Assembly (NCBI GenBank): GCA_902789395.1
Contig: CADANY010000002.1
Location: 1-64,000 of the forward strand
Reading direction: 5' to 3'
Source: an uncultured Bacteroidia bacterium
GTDB taxonomy: Bacteria > Bacteroidota > Bacteroidia > Bacteroidales > UBA932
DNA length: 64,000 bases
A program made the position numbers and the translations under genes. Numbering within the stretch: position 1 is the first letter of the stretch; the number at the start of each line of letters is the position of its first letter. The notes beneath the pieces are model-generated. The model saw nothing but the letters and a program-made list of their open reading frames with translations, was not told the origin of the DNA and did not search any database. Positions 42,600-50,803 of this stretch are shown in pieces.

Positions 42600-44936
42600 T
42601 TATATCTTTTTAATCATTGTCAAAATATTCTTCATATCTTCTCGTGCATACTGGACGTCGTCCATGATCCTCCGGACCATATAAATCCCGAGACCGCCGA
42701 TCGGGCGCTCGGAAACGTCAAGGGAAAGATCCGGATCGGGTTGTGTTGTCGGATCGAATGGAAGACCGCCGTCGATCAGTGTAAAACAGATTTCTCCGTC
42801 ATTAACATCCGCATCAAGACCGATAAATCCTTTCTCTCCGGGAGGATACGCATAGCGGATAATATTGGTAACGGCCTCCTCAAGAGCCAGATTGAGATTC
42901 ATCGCGACCGAAGGATCCAGTTTTACTTCTTCGGCGACCTCTTTCAAGAGGGACTCCAGTTTTCCGATTTCTCCGATCTCATTTCTTAAAGAAAGGTGGT
43001 GCCGTGAAGAGATGCCTTGATAGATAATTGTCAGCATCGTCAGATCGTCACTTCGGACGGCGCCCGCAATATGGTCATTAACAGCCTTTTCCATGACATC
43101 AAGCCGCTGCATGGCCGTTGTGGTACCGAATCCAGAGGCAACTTCCATCATTCGCTTTTCTCCGAAAAGCTCCTGTTTCGGATTTTCCGCCTCGGTCAAA
43201 CCGTCCGTATAAAGGAATAATGACTCCCCGATCGACAGATCCTGCTCTTGCATGACAAACCTATATCCCGTCATGATGCCAAGCGGGATATTCGGGACGA
43301 CGTCCAGAAGGCGGCATTCATTCCCTTGACTTATGAGAAGAGGTGCGTTGTGTCCGGCATTGCAGTAGAAAAGATGTCCGTCCACCAGATTCATGACTCC
43401 CAGGAAAAATGTCACGAACATACTGCTGTCATTCGACTCCGACATCAGGTCATTGACCGTTCCCATGATCTTCGCCGGGTTGTCTTCATGGGTGGTGAGC
43501 GTCCGGAACAGGCTTCTGGTCACAGCCATGACCAACGAAGCGGGAACGCCTTTTCCGCTGACATCGCCGATACAGAAGAAAAGTTTATCATCCCGGATAT
43601 AAAAATCATACAGATCACCGCCAACTTCCTTCGCCGGGGTCATCATGGCACAAAGATCGATTTCGCGGCGATCCGGGAAAGGCGGGAAAATCTTGGGAAC
43701 CATAGACATCTGGATCCCCCGCGCTATCTGCAGTTCCCCTTCAATACGTCCTTTGGCTTCCGATGTGTCCTTCAACTCATTCATGTATTTCTCCATGGAC
43801 TTCTGCATCGTATCCATAGAATTCCGGAGCACGTACAGCTCGTCCTTGGCTTTGATTTCGGGGAGGCGGGTGTGGAAATTACCGCCGGCGATGCTTTCCG
43901 CAGCCTCACTGAATTGCAGAACCGGACGCGTCAAACGCCTCAGCAGGAGGACACAGACGCCCAATAACAGGAGCATGGACATCAAAGAAAGCAGGGCTCG
44001 CTCTTTCCTGACCTTGTTGATCCCCGCAAAAGTGTCTTTTTCCGAACATTCCATAAGGGCTGTCCAGCCGACATCCGGAATCGGGGCATAATAGAGATGA
44101 ATCCGGTCCATCCCTTTCCGATAGATGATTTCTCCGCTTTCGTGACCCCGGATCTCCTTGATGGCGTTCTCGTCCAACGGAATTTCCCCCTTCGCGACTC
44201 GGTCCAGAAGGGTTTCTGACGTTACGTATTTTTCCTCTGGATGGACAACATATTCCAGATCCCCGTCAATAATCGAAACGATGGCGCTTTTGTAAGGGCG
44301 GATATTATTAACCAGTTCCGTCAGTTCCCGAAGGTCCATATCGGCCGCGAATACGCCCACGAAACGGTCGTTCGAAATCATGGGAATACAGTAATTCGAT
44401 ATCAGGTGACCGCGCGTTCCGATATAGGGCTTTGACCAGCGGGTTGCACGAAGCGCTTTCGTCCCGGCGTAGAAATCCATCTGCCTGAAATCCCGGATCT
44501 CGCCAACCTGAACACGTGAAATCTTTCCGCTCTGGGGATCAGCGTAGACAAATGGGCAGAAACCGAATCCCCTGGCGTTACGGCTGTATTCGGGCTCAAA
44601 ACCGATCGAGAGACCAAGTAGCTCTGGATTCATCGAAACTACTTCTTCCATCCTGTCGAAAAGATTGTCCAGGTTCAGGCGCTGCCCCCTAACGTCCCGC
44701 CCCATCGAATAGGCGAGATTCTTTGCTGCAATTTCGATATTGCTGCATCTTTCCTGGATAAACAGGGAGAGATGCTCCAGCTCTTTTCTGGCGACATAAT
44801 CAATCTCGTCATGCAGGCGGGAAATCTCCTGCTTCGTCGTAAAGGAAAAAAGGATCTGAAAGATAAGGCCTACCGTGACGCAGACCCACAGACAGACCCT
44901 CCAGACGAAGGATTGGGGTGTTTCATGCGAGGACAT
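42600..44936 (-). CDS. Membrane SpoIIE-type phosphatase with Cache, HAMP, PP2C and HATPase domains
   Basis: 778 residues. One helix (about 13-32), a periplasmic Cache-like sensor (about 35-300, LGLSIGFEPEY, YIGTRGHLISNYCIPM), a second helix (about 310-330, LLSLMSMLLLLGVCVLLL), HAMP (about 330-385) and a coiled segment. A PP2C/SpoIIE phosphatase (about 420-620, AKEVGGDLYDF, IGDVSGKGVPA) precedes a C-terminal RsbW-like HATPase domain (about 645-778, LNLALEEAVTNIIRYAYP). It would sense a periplasmic ligand and set the phosphorylation of the STAS protein encoded next. Having phosphatase and kinase-like domains in one chain gives both directions of the switch. Overlaps the upstream stop by one base. 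Confidence 0.92.
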   Translation of the reverse strand: MSSHETPQSFVWRVCLWVCVTVGLIFQILFSFTTKQEISRLHDEIDYVARKELEHLSLFIQERCSNIEIAAKNLAYSMGRDVRGQRLNLDNLFDRMEEVVSMNPELLGLSIGFEPEYSRNARGFGFCPFVYADPQSGKISRVQVGEIRDFRQMDFYAGTKALRATRWSKPYIGTRGHLISNYCIPMISNDRFVGVFAADMDLRELTELVNNIRPYKSAIVSIIDGDLEYVVHPEEKYVTSETLLDRVAKGEIPLDENAIKEIRGHESGEIIYRKGMDRIHLYYAPIPDVGWTALMECSEKDTFAGINKVRKERALLSLMSMLLLLGVCVLLLRRLTRPVLQFSEAAESIAGGNFHTRLPEIKAKDELYVLRNSMDTMQKSMEKYMNELKDTSEAKGRIEGELQIARGIQMSMVPKIFPPFPDRREIDLCAMMTPAKEVGGDLYDFYIRDDKLFFCIGDVSGKGVPASLVMAVTRSLFRTLTTHEDNPAKIMGTVNDLMSESNDSSMFVTFFLGVMNLVDGHLFYCNAGHNAPLLISQGNECRLLDVVPNIPLGIMTGYRFVMQEQDLSIGESLFLYTDGLTEAENPKQELFGEKRMMEVASGFGTTTAMQRLDVMEKAVNDHIAGAVRSDDLTMLTIIYQGISSRHHLSLRNEIGEIGKLESLLKEVAEEVKLDPSVAMNLNLALEEAVTNIIRYAYPPGEKGFIGLDADVNDGEICFTLIDGGLPFDPTTQPDPDLSLDVSERPIGGLGIYMVRRIMDDVQYAREDMKNILTMIKKI

Positions 44937-45775
44937 TACAATATCTCTTTAAGGGCCGCCCGGAATTCCGGCATCGGACGGTTGGTGTCTCTTTCTACAA
45001 TCAGGGTTTTCAGTCCTGCATACGGCAGGATCATGCGCTCAATCTCTTCGGGGGAAGCCTCCGGTCCGAAATAAGCCGGGACGAAGGCCTCCCAGAAAGC
45101 GACAGCGGTCTCCGGTTCCATATGAAAGACCTCCCGGGTCCAGTCGGCATCATTCATCTTGCAGCACAGGTAGACCATTCCGAGGTCAAAATACGGGTGG
45201 CCGTAACAGAAGTCTCCGAGATCGATAAAATAGCGCTTCTCTCCGACAAAAATCGCATTCCCGAACTGAAGGTCCCCATGGATCGCCGTATCCGTATCCG
45301 GAACAGAAGCGATGAACTCCGCAATCCGGCTTTTCTCATGCGGCGTAAAGAACGGATTCTTCTTCAGCAGGTTATTATAACGGTTCTTTACGGAATCAAA
45401 AAGAGTGGTATCCAGATGGGTCGCGTGGAGTTGCAGACACATCCCGGCAAACTCCTTTGCATATTCCCCAACTTTTTCCGGTTCCTCTCCGACCGCCCGG
45501 GCAAAAGATTTTTTCCCGACAATCCGCCGGAACCGGATCCCGTACCGCGTCCCGTCCGTCACGAACTCGCCCGGCTCGGGCGTCGGAATCCCCGCCTCAT
45601 AAACTTGTTTGGATAAGAGCCATTCGTCCAGAGGTTGCTGAATAGATCCGCGCGTATAGAGTTTCAGCAGAACCGTCGGATCTGTCTTGTGGTTCAGACT
45701 GATTCCGTTGGCTCCTTCCCCGACCTCCTCATAATCGGCGAGGTTGATCAGAACCGGTTTGATTTCCTCTTTCAT
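44936..45775 (-). CDS. Aminoglycoside phosphotransferase-like kinase (TIGR02172-like)
   Basis: 279 residues with a protein-kinase-like APH fold: LLKLYTRG (lysine of the N-lobe), TAIHGDLQFGNAIF (catalytic HGD loop) and YFIDLGDFCYGHPYFDLG (metal-binding IDxGD). The size and motifs match my recollection of the TIGR02172 group, which is common in Bacteroidota and Fibrobacteres with unknown substrates. True drug resistance is unlikely. It sits between the HD hydrolase (four-base ATGA overlap) and the SpoIIE gene (one-base overlap), so it may modify a nucleotide or a protein in the same stress pathway. Confidence 0.83.
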   Translation of the reverse strand: MKEEIKPVLINLADYEEVGEGANGISLNHKTDPTVLLKLYTRGSIQQPLDEWLLSKQVYEAGIPTPEPGEFVTDGTRYGIRFRRIVGKKSFARAVGEEPEKVGEYAKEFAGMCLQLHATHLDTTLFDSVKNRYNNLLKKNPFFTPHEKSRIAEFIASVPDTDTAIHGDLQFGNAIFVGEKRYFIDLGDFCYGHPYFDLGMVYLCCKMNDADWTREVFHMEPETAVAFWEAFVPAYFGPEASPEEIERMILPYAGLKTLIVERDTNRPMPEFRAALKEIL

Positions 45776-46344
45776 GATTCTTCAAAAAAAACCTGTGCGA
45801 CCAGTTCTCGGAATTCTTCAAAGGCCCAGGTCCCGGAGAACTCCTTTAATGCTTCTACAAGACCGCGATAGCGGGCCGCATGGACGGATTTGTCCTTGAC
45901 ATGGAACAGGTCCCAGAAAGACTCTCCCTGCATCGCATAATCACGTGCGATGGCCCGCATATTCGATAGCTTATCGCCAAGCGCGACGATTTTCGCTTCG
46001 TGGGAAGCGGCCATCAGGCGTTCGGCGGATTTCCTTTTCCGCTCTTGCCAGGAATCCCCGGACGAAATATCATCGCTCTCCGTTGCGACAAAACTGGCCA
46101 CCCGCTCGCCGAATTCAGCCTTCAGGGTTTCAAGGGTGACGTCCGTATCTTCGGTCGTATCGTGCAGGACGGCAGCGGCAAGGACTTCCTGATCGTCGGT
46201 CAGGGTCGCCGCAATCGTCAACGCTTCGAGGGGATGGACGATATACGGAAGCTGCTTTCCGCGGCGCGCGGTATTTTTGTGGGCCTCAACGGCAAAAAGG
46301 ATTGCGCGGTCGAGGATGGTACTATCCATCGGTTCGTTTGCCAT
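45772..46344 (-). CDS. HD-domain hydrolase, RelA/SpoT hydrolase-like (small alarmone hydrolase candidate)
   Basis: 190 residues. The motifs follow the (p)ppGpp hydrolase arrangement: RGKQLPYIVHPLEAL (metal His), AAVLHDTTEDTDVT (HD plus ED), FGERVASFVATES and VALGDKLSNMRAI (metal Asp, Asn). The Mesh1/SAH-type domain is thus complete on its own, without synthetase or TGS. It starts six bases after the stop of the synthetase gene, so synthesis and hydrolysis are split over two neighbouring genes. The substrate ((p)ppGpp, pppApp or a capped nucleotide) is not shown by sequence. Confidence 0.85.
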   Translation of the reverse strand: MANEPMDSTILDRAILFAVEAHKNTARRGKQLPYIVHPLEALTIAATLTDDQEVLAAAVLHDTTEDTDVTLETLKAEFGERVASFVATESDDISSGDSWQERKRKSAERLMAASHEAKIVALGDKLSNMRAIARDYAMQGESFWDLFHVKDKSVHAARYRGLVEALKEFSGTWAFEEFRELVAQVFFEES

Positions 46345-46350
46345 ATCGTG

Positions 46351-47466
46351 TTATTGTTCATTCGTTACTGAGTGCATGAAGGGAAGGTCCTCCGCCTGGG
46401 CGGCGAACATCTCCGCAAGGGTCTGGTTGCTTTCTGACGGACCGTTGAGAAGATCCAGGAAGAAGCGGATTCCGACCGCTCCTGCCCCTTTCTTGAGAAT
46501 ATGAACGATGCACAGGTTCTGCGGTGCGACCGAAGAAGAAAGAATATCCAGGTCGGTGAGGCTGATCTGGTAGCAGGCCAGCTGGTAGGCGCCTTCGGAA
46601 CAGTTGCGGATCATCTCCTGAATGTCCCCGAGCGTTGCGAACTCAAGCGCCTTGAAAACAGACAGGTAGCTCATCAGTGAAACCTCCTGGATTTCTGCCT
46701 GATTGACGGCTGCAATCCGTCGGTTCAGCGCATCGAACGGTTTCAGGGAGAGGAAACTTCGGAAAGTATCACCATCGAGGGCGACGTCTTCCAGGTTGCC
46801 CGAGACGACAAGGTCGCGGACCTTGCGGCGGTAATCGTTGATCTCGGACCGGATCTGGCTGAACTGCTCGTCGGCCAGTTCCAGCATTCCGGCAAGCCGG
46901 TTCAGGTTGCGGAGATAATTATCCGGAATCTCGACGCCGGACTTATAGCCCGTATCATGATACATATTGGCCCACGCATGCTGGAGCGTCGTCCGCATCT
47001 GGATCTCAAAGCGGACCCGGTTGACGGCGGGGCAGTCCGCTTCGGTATACATTTCCTTGGGGAGGCGGCAGATATAATGCAGGGAATTATATCCAAAGCT
47101 ATTGAGCTTGTGGAGCTTGCGCTGGTCGATCGAATTCTCCCAGTCGATTTCGAAAAGACGCTCCATCACAGAGGCAACCTTATCAACATCATCCGTATAG
47201 AATGTGATGACACGAAGCCCGAGGATATCCGTTATATCCTCAAGACAGGAATACTTGGACCCCTTCAGTTCCAGTTTTCCGACAAGGGACTCCTCAGTCT
47301 TGACGCGCCCTTCGACAGCTGTCACCAGAATCCCCGCTTCAGAAAGGACATTCCGGATCGTCTTAAGCAGGAATTCCTTCATCCGAGAATACATCGGTTG
47401 GGTCGCCCGGTAATCTTCCAGAATCGTCTGGCAATGCAGGTCCAGTCCGTAGGTTTTGCTCTCCAT
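46351..47466 (-). CDS. RelA/SpoT-domain nucleotide pyrophosphokinase (stand-alone synthetase)
   Basis: 371 residues from ATG 47466 (MESKTYGL), ten bases after the pepP stop; a start at 47547 would lie within pepP. The synthetase core has VEGRVKTEESLVGKLEL (G-loop region), LEDITDILGLRVITFY, KLNSFGYNSLHYICRLP and RFEIQMRTTLQHAWANMYHD. There is no HD, TGS or ACT domain; about 150 residues of helical C-terminal sequence follow. It should transfer pyrophosphate from ATP to GTP/GDP or another acceptor, possibly tRNA as in toxic SAS enzymes. The adjacent HD hydrolase is the natural counterpart. Confidence 0.86.
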   Translation of the reverse strand: MESKTYGLDLHCQTILEDYRATQPMYSRMKEFLLKTIRNVLSEAGILVTAVEGRVKTEESLVGKLELKGSKYSCLEDITDILGLRVITFYTDDVDKVASVMERLFEIDWENSIDQRKLHKLNSFGYNSLHYICRLPKEMYTEADCPAVNRVRFEIQMRTTLQHAWANMYHDTGYKSGVEIPDNYLRNLNRLAGMLELADEQFSQIRSEINDYRRKVRDLVVSGNLEDVALDGDTFRSFLSLKPFDALNRRIAAVNQAEIQEVSLMSYLSVFKALEFATLGDIQEMIRNCSEGAYQLACYQISLTDLDILSSSVAPQNLCIVHILKKGAGAVGIRFFLDLLNGPSESNQTLAEMFAAQAEDLPFMHSVTNEQ

Positions 47467-47476
47467 TCTCTTCTCT

Positions 47477-48874
47477 TTAGCGGGCCATGGCGGCTTCAAC
47501 ATCATCCGGGGAAATCGGCAAGCGATTCGGTCCGAGCCGACGGGCACCGGTCTCTGTCACAAGAACGTCATCCTCAAGACGGATGCCGCCGAAATCATAA
47601 TAAGAAGCCAGTCTGTCGAAATTGACAAAGGCCTTGCCGGTTCCTTCCGCTTTCCACTTATCTATCAGTGCCGGGATGAAATAGATGCCCGGCTCATCGG
47701 TAATCACATGGCCCGGAACAAGCCTGCGGGCCATTCTGAGACTCCCCAGTCCCAGCTGCTTCGCCCGGGTCTGGTCCTTGTCGTATCCGACCAGATTCTC
47801 GCCGAGATCTTCCATATCATGGACATCCAGGCCCATATTGTGACCGAGCCCGTGCGGCTGGAACAGGCCGGCAATCCCTTCCCGGACCATCTCGTCCAGA
47901 TCGCCATGGACAAGCCCAAGCGCGGAAAGGCCTTCCAGCATCTTCCGGGCTGTCGCCAGGTGAACTTCTCTGTAAGTAATTCCGGGACGCGTCAGGGAGA
48001 AGGCATATTCATTACAGTCGCAGACGATCTGATAGATTTCGCGCTGTTTCTGCGTGAACTTTCCGGAGGTCGGATACGTGCGGGTAAAGTCTGAAGCATA
48101 ATGCTGGTTCGACTCGGCCCCTGCGTCGATGACCATCAGTTTCCCCGGCTCGATTACTTTGTCGTGCAGGTGGTTATGGAGCGTTTCTCCGTGCTGGGTC
48201 AGGATTGTCGGGAAGGAGACGCCCCAGCCTTTGGCAAGGGTTACGCCTTCCATTTTTCCGACGATCTCCTGCTCGACAATGCCCGGCACGATGCTGTCGC
48301 GGGCGACGGAGTGCATCTCATAACCCAGGGCGCAGGCCTCGTCAATCGCAGCGATCTCGACGTCTTCCTTGACAAGGCGCATCGAGATGATCGATTCCGT
48401 CATCAGAAGAGAGACGCCGGCTTCGACACGGTACCGTCCCAGCATCTCCATCAGGCGTAGTTTGTTGAAATAGCGCGAGGGTGCGATATAGTGGACCGGC
48501 CGGCCTGCCTTGACGGCCGCCTTGACGCACTTGTCCACTCCGGCATACGGTTCCGAGCCGGCGATCCCGACGCTTTCGGCTTTGGACCGGACGGAGGGCT
48601 GGGGACCCATCCAGATAATATCGCCTATTTCTACATCATCGGCAAAGAGGGTCTCATCCCCGCTTTCCAGATCAATGACGGCGGCCATCATCGGTTCATC
48701 CAGGCCGAAAAAATACAGCCAGGTACTGTCCTGACGGAACTTATAGCAATTATCTTTATATTGGGCCGGAGCCTCTGCGTTCCCGATAAAGAGGAGAATG
48801 CCCTGCGCACCCGCTTCCCGCATCTTGCCGAGGAGGGTTCTGCGTCTTTCTATATAAACATTTTTTTCGAACAT
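47477..48874 (-). CDS. pepP: Xaa-Pro aminopeptidase (M24B)
   Basis: 465 residues. N-terminal creatinase-like domain (about 1-170, with the AMP_N start RRRTLLGKMREAGAQGILL) and a pita-bread C-terminal domain. Metal ligands are visible: MVIDAGAESNQHYASDFTRTY (two Asp), LGHNMGLDVHD (His), DEPGIYFI (Glu) and LEDDVLVTE (Glu). It removes an N-terminal residue before proline using two manganese ions, in the cytosol. It is the first gene of the six-gene minus-strand operon and has a TATCTTTG promoter 23 bases upstream. Confidence 0.94.
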   Translation of the reverse strand: MFEKNVYIERRRTLLGKMREAGAQGILLFIGNAEAPAQYKDNCYKFRQDSTWLYFFGLDEPMMAAVIDLESGDETLFADDVEIGDIIWMGPQPSVRSKAESVGIAGSEPYAGVDKCVKAAVKAGRPVHYIAPSRYFNKLRLMEMLGRYRVEAGVSLLMTESIISMRLVKEDVEIAAIDEACALGYEMHSVARDSIVPGIVEQEIVGKMEGVTLAKGWGVSFPTILTQHGETLHNHLHDKVIEPGKLMVIDAGAESNQHYASDFTRTYPTSGKFTQKQREIYQIVCDCNEYAFSLTRPGITYREVHLATARKMLEGLSALGLVHGDLDEMVREGIAGLFQPHGLGHNMGLDVHDMEDLGENLVGYDKDQTRAKQLGLGSLRMARRLVPGHVITDEPGIYFIPALIDKWKAEGTGKAFVNFDRLASYYDFGGIRLEDDVLVTETGARRLGPNRLPISPDDVEAAMAR

Positions 48875-48897
48875 ACTCTATATAATTCATTCTTTCA

Positions 48898-48905
48898 CAA
48901 AGATA
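48898..48905 (-). promoter_or_regulatory. -7 promoter element for the pepP-STAS operon
   Basis: TATCTTTG on the minus strand, 23 bases upstream of the start at 48874; the only clear promoter before the six genes. Confidence 0.65.
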
Positions 48906-48909
48906 ATTA

Positions 48910-48917
48910 TATTTTTG
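48910..48917 (+). promoter_or_regulatory. -7 promoter element for the DUF456 gene
   Basis: TATTTTTG, 25 bases upstream of ATG 48943, four bases from the divergent pepP element. Confidence 0.5.
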
Positions 48918-48942
48918 TATATTTTTTGCTGCAAGAAATGGC

Positions 48943-49437
48943 ATGTCAACGTTTATCGCTATCGTTGCCATTATTCTCGGCATCGTCGGAATAATCGGCA
49001 GTATCGTTCCCGGCCTTCCGGGACCTCCGATCAGTTGGGTCGGATTGTTGATCCTTTATTTCTGGGGCTCCGGAACGAACGGAGAGGGGGCGGTCCTCGG
49101 AGGAAGCTTGCTCTTGCTCTGGCTGGTCATTACAGTTATCGTCACCGTTATCGACTATATCGTACCCGCTTGGTTCACAAAGGTTACCGGGGGGTCCAAA
49201 TACGGCGGATGGGGCGCAATCATCGGCCTCTTTGTCGGATTGATCGTTCCGCCGGTCGGAATGATTGTCGGCTCGCTGCTCGGCGCTTTCGCCGCAGAAC
49301 TGCTTTTTGCAAAAAAAGATACCTGGACCTCCGTCAAATCGGCATTCGGGGCTTTCCTGGGCTTTCTTTCCGGAACGGGGATCAAACTGATTGCCTCCGG
49401 TCTCATGCTATATTACATCATTGTTTTCGCGTTCTGA
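48943..49437 (+). CDS. DUF456 family membrane protein
   Basis: 164 residues with four hydrophobic segments and the typical glycine-rich pattern of DUF456: IGSIVPGLPGPPISWVGLLI near the N-terminus, then GGSKYGGWGAIIGLFVGLIV and GMIVGSLLGAFAAELLF. It is an inner-membrane protein of unknown function. The fucosidase gene begins four bases after its stop, so both are probably on one transcript. Confidence 0.9.
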   Translation: MSTFIAIVAIILGIVGIIGSIVPGLPGPPISWVGLLILYFWGSGTNGEGAVLGGSLLLLWLVITVIVTVIDYIVPAWFTKVTGGSKYGGWGAIIGLFVGLIVPPVGMIVGSLLGAFAAELLFAKKDTWTSVKSAFGAFLGFLSGTGIKLIASGLMLYYIIVFAF

Positions 49438-49441
49438 TCCT

Positions 49442-50803
49442 ATGAAAAAGATCTTCCTATCTCTCCTTTCGAGTCTCCTTTCCTGCGGTGCCCTCTTTGC
49501 CCAGAATTCCTTTGTCCATCCGTCTTCCGACGGTTACCTCTGGCCGGAAGACCCGGCCGTCCTCGAGAAACTGGACGCTTGGCAGGACCTGAAATTCGGC
49601 GTCCTGATCCATTGGGGGCTCTACAGCGTTCCGGGAATCGTCGAGTCGTGGAACCTTTGTAACGAAGACTGGGTTGTCCGCCCGGAAGATACAACCTATG
49701 AGGGGTACAAGCGGTGGTATTGGGGCCTCGCCGATGTCTTCAATCCGGTCCGGTTCGACCCGGCACAGTGGGCGGACGTTTTCGGGGAAGCGGGAATGAA
49801 ATACATGATCTTTACGACCAAGCACCACGATGGCTTCTGCCTCTTCGATTCTGAGTATACGGATTTCACGATTGCAAAAGGGCCCTTCTCGAAGAATCCG
49901 AAAAAAGACGTGGCACGGTTTGTCTTCGAGGCCTTCCGGAAAGAGGGTTTTATGGTCGGCGCCTATTATTCAAAACCGGACTGGCACTGCCCTTACTTCT
50001 GGAGCCCCTATTATGCGACCCCGAACCGGCACATCAACTACAAGAAAGACGCCCATCTCGACTGGTGGGAGAACTACGTCGGCTTTACCAAAAACCAACT
50101 GGAAGAATTGACCGGAGGACGGTATGGAAAGCTGGACATCCTCTGGCTGGACGGGGGATGGATCCGGGGAGAAGACGTCGGACTGGCCGAGATCCTTCCG
50201 AAGGCTCGCGAAGTCAGTCCCGGTCTTCTCTCGGTCGACCGGACCATCCGTGGCCCTTATGAAAACTACCAGACCCCGGAACAGCGGATTCCCGCCCGGC
50301 CGCTGGGGCACCCCTGGGAGACCTGCATGAGCCTTGGAAACGACTGGGGATGGACCCCGGACAACCACTATAAAAGCGCCCGGAGAGTCATCGACGTGTT
50401 GGCTGAGGTCGTCGCAAAGGGAGGGAACATGGTCCTGGGTGTCGGCCCTACGGCTGAGGGTCTGATCGAAGAAAAAGCCGCTGTTATCCTGCGGGAAATC
50501 GGTTCTTGGCTCGACCGGTGCGGTGAGGCCCTCTACGGGACCCGGCAGGCCGAGGTTTATCATGACGGAAATGTCTGGTTCACCAGCTCCAAGGATGGAA
50601 AAACCGGCTATGCCGTCTATGCCCTTCAAGAAGCGGAGACCCTTCCGGAGACGATAGAATGGACCGGGAATCTTCCGAAAGGAAAGGTTACCCTTCTCAA
50701 TACCGGTAAAAAGATCCGGCCGAAGGTCAAAGGGGGAAAAGTGACGCTCGCGCTCCCCAAGAACCTTCCGGACGAACCGCTTGCCTTCCGGTTCGATCTA
50801 TAG
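49442..50803 (+). CDS. GH29 alpha-L-fucosidase, secreted (second copy, divergent)
   Basis: 453 residues from ATG 49442; the signal peptide is about 1-20 (CGALFAQ). An upstream ATG at 49391 lies inside the DUF456 gene. Motifs: FGVLIHWGLYSVPG, MIFTTKHHDGFCLF, LDILWLDGGW with likely nucleophile Asp237, and GGNMVLGVGPTAEG. It is only distantly similar to the GH29 at 32125, so the two may prefer different fucosyl linkages. Its stop region CTATAG is shared with the stop of the convergent gene (six-base overlap). Confidence 0.93.
   Translation: MKKIFLSLLSSLLSCGALFAQNSFVHPSSDGYLWPEDPAVLEKLDAWQDLKFGVLIHWGLYSVPGIVESWNLCNEDWVVRPEDTTYEGYKRWYWGLADVFNPVRFDPAQWADVFGEAGMKYMIFTTKHHDGFCLFDSEYTDFTIAKGPFSKNPKKDVARFVFEAFRKEGFMVGAYYSKPDWHCPYFWSPYYATPNRHINYKKDAHLDWWENYVGFTKNQLEELTGGRYGKLDILWLDGGWIRGEDVGLAEILPKAREVSPGLLSVDRTIRGPYENYQTPEQRIPARPLGHPWETCMSLGNDWGWTPDNHYKSARRVIDVLAEVVAKGGNMVLGVGPTAEGLIEEKAAVILREIGSWLDRCGEALYGTRQAEVYHDGNVWFTSSKDGKTGYAVYALQEAETLPETIEWTGNLPKGKVTLLNTGKKIRPKVKGGKVTLALPKNLPDEPLAFRFDL

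Noticed and set aside
44936..45775. Aminoglycoside resistance gene
   Set aside because: The APH fold motifs are generic, and the sequence fits a chromosomal family of unknown substrate in a conserved-looking operon. Nothing suggests a mobile resistance cassette.
46344..46351. Firm call of a toxSAS toxin-antitoxin pair
   Set aside because: The synthetase/HD pair has this layout, but the six-gene operon with pepP and SpoIIE looks housekeeping-like, and residues that separate tRNA-modifying toxins from alarmone synthetases cannot be judged by eye.
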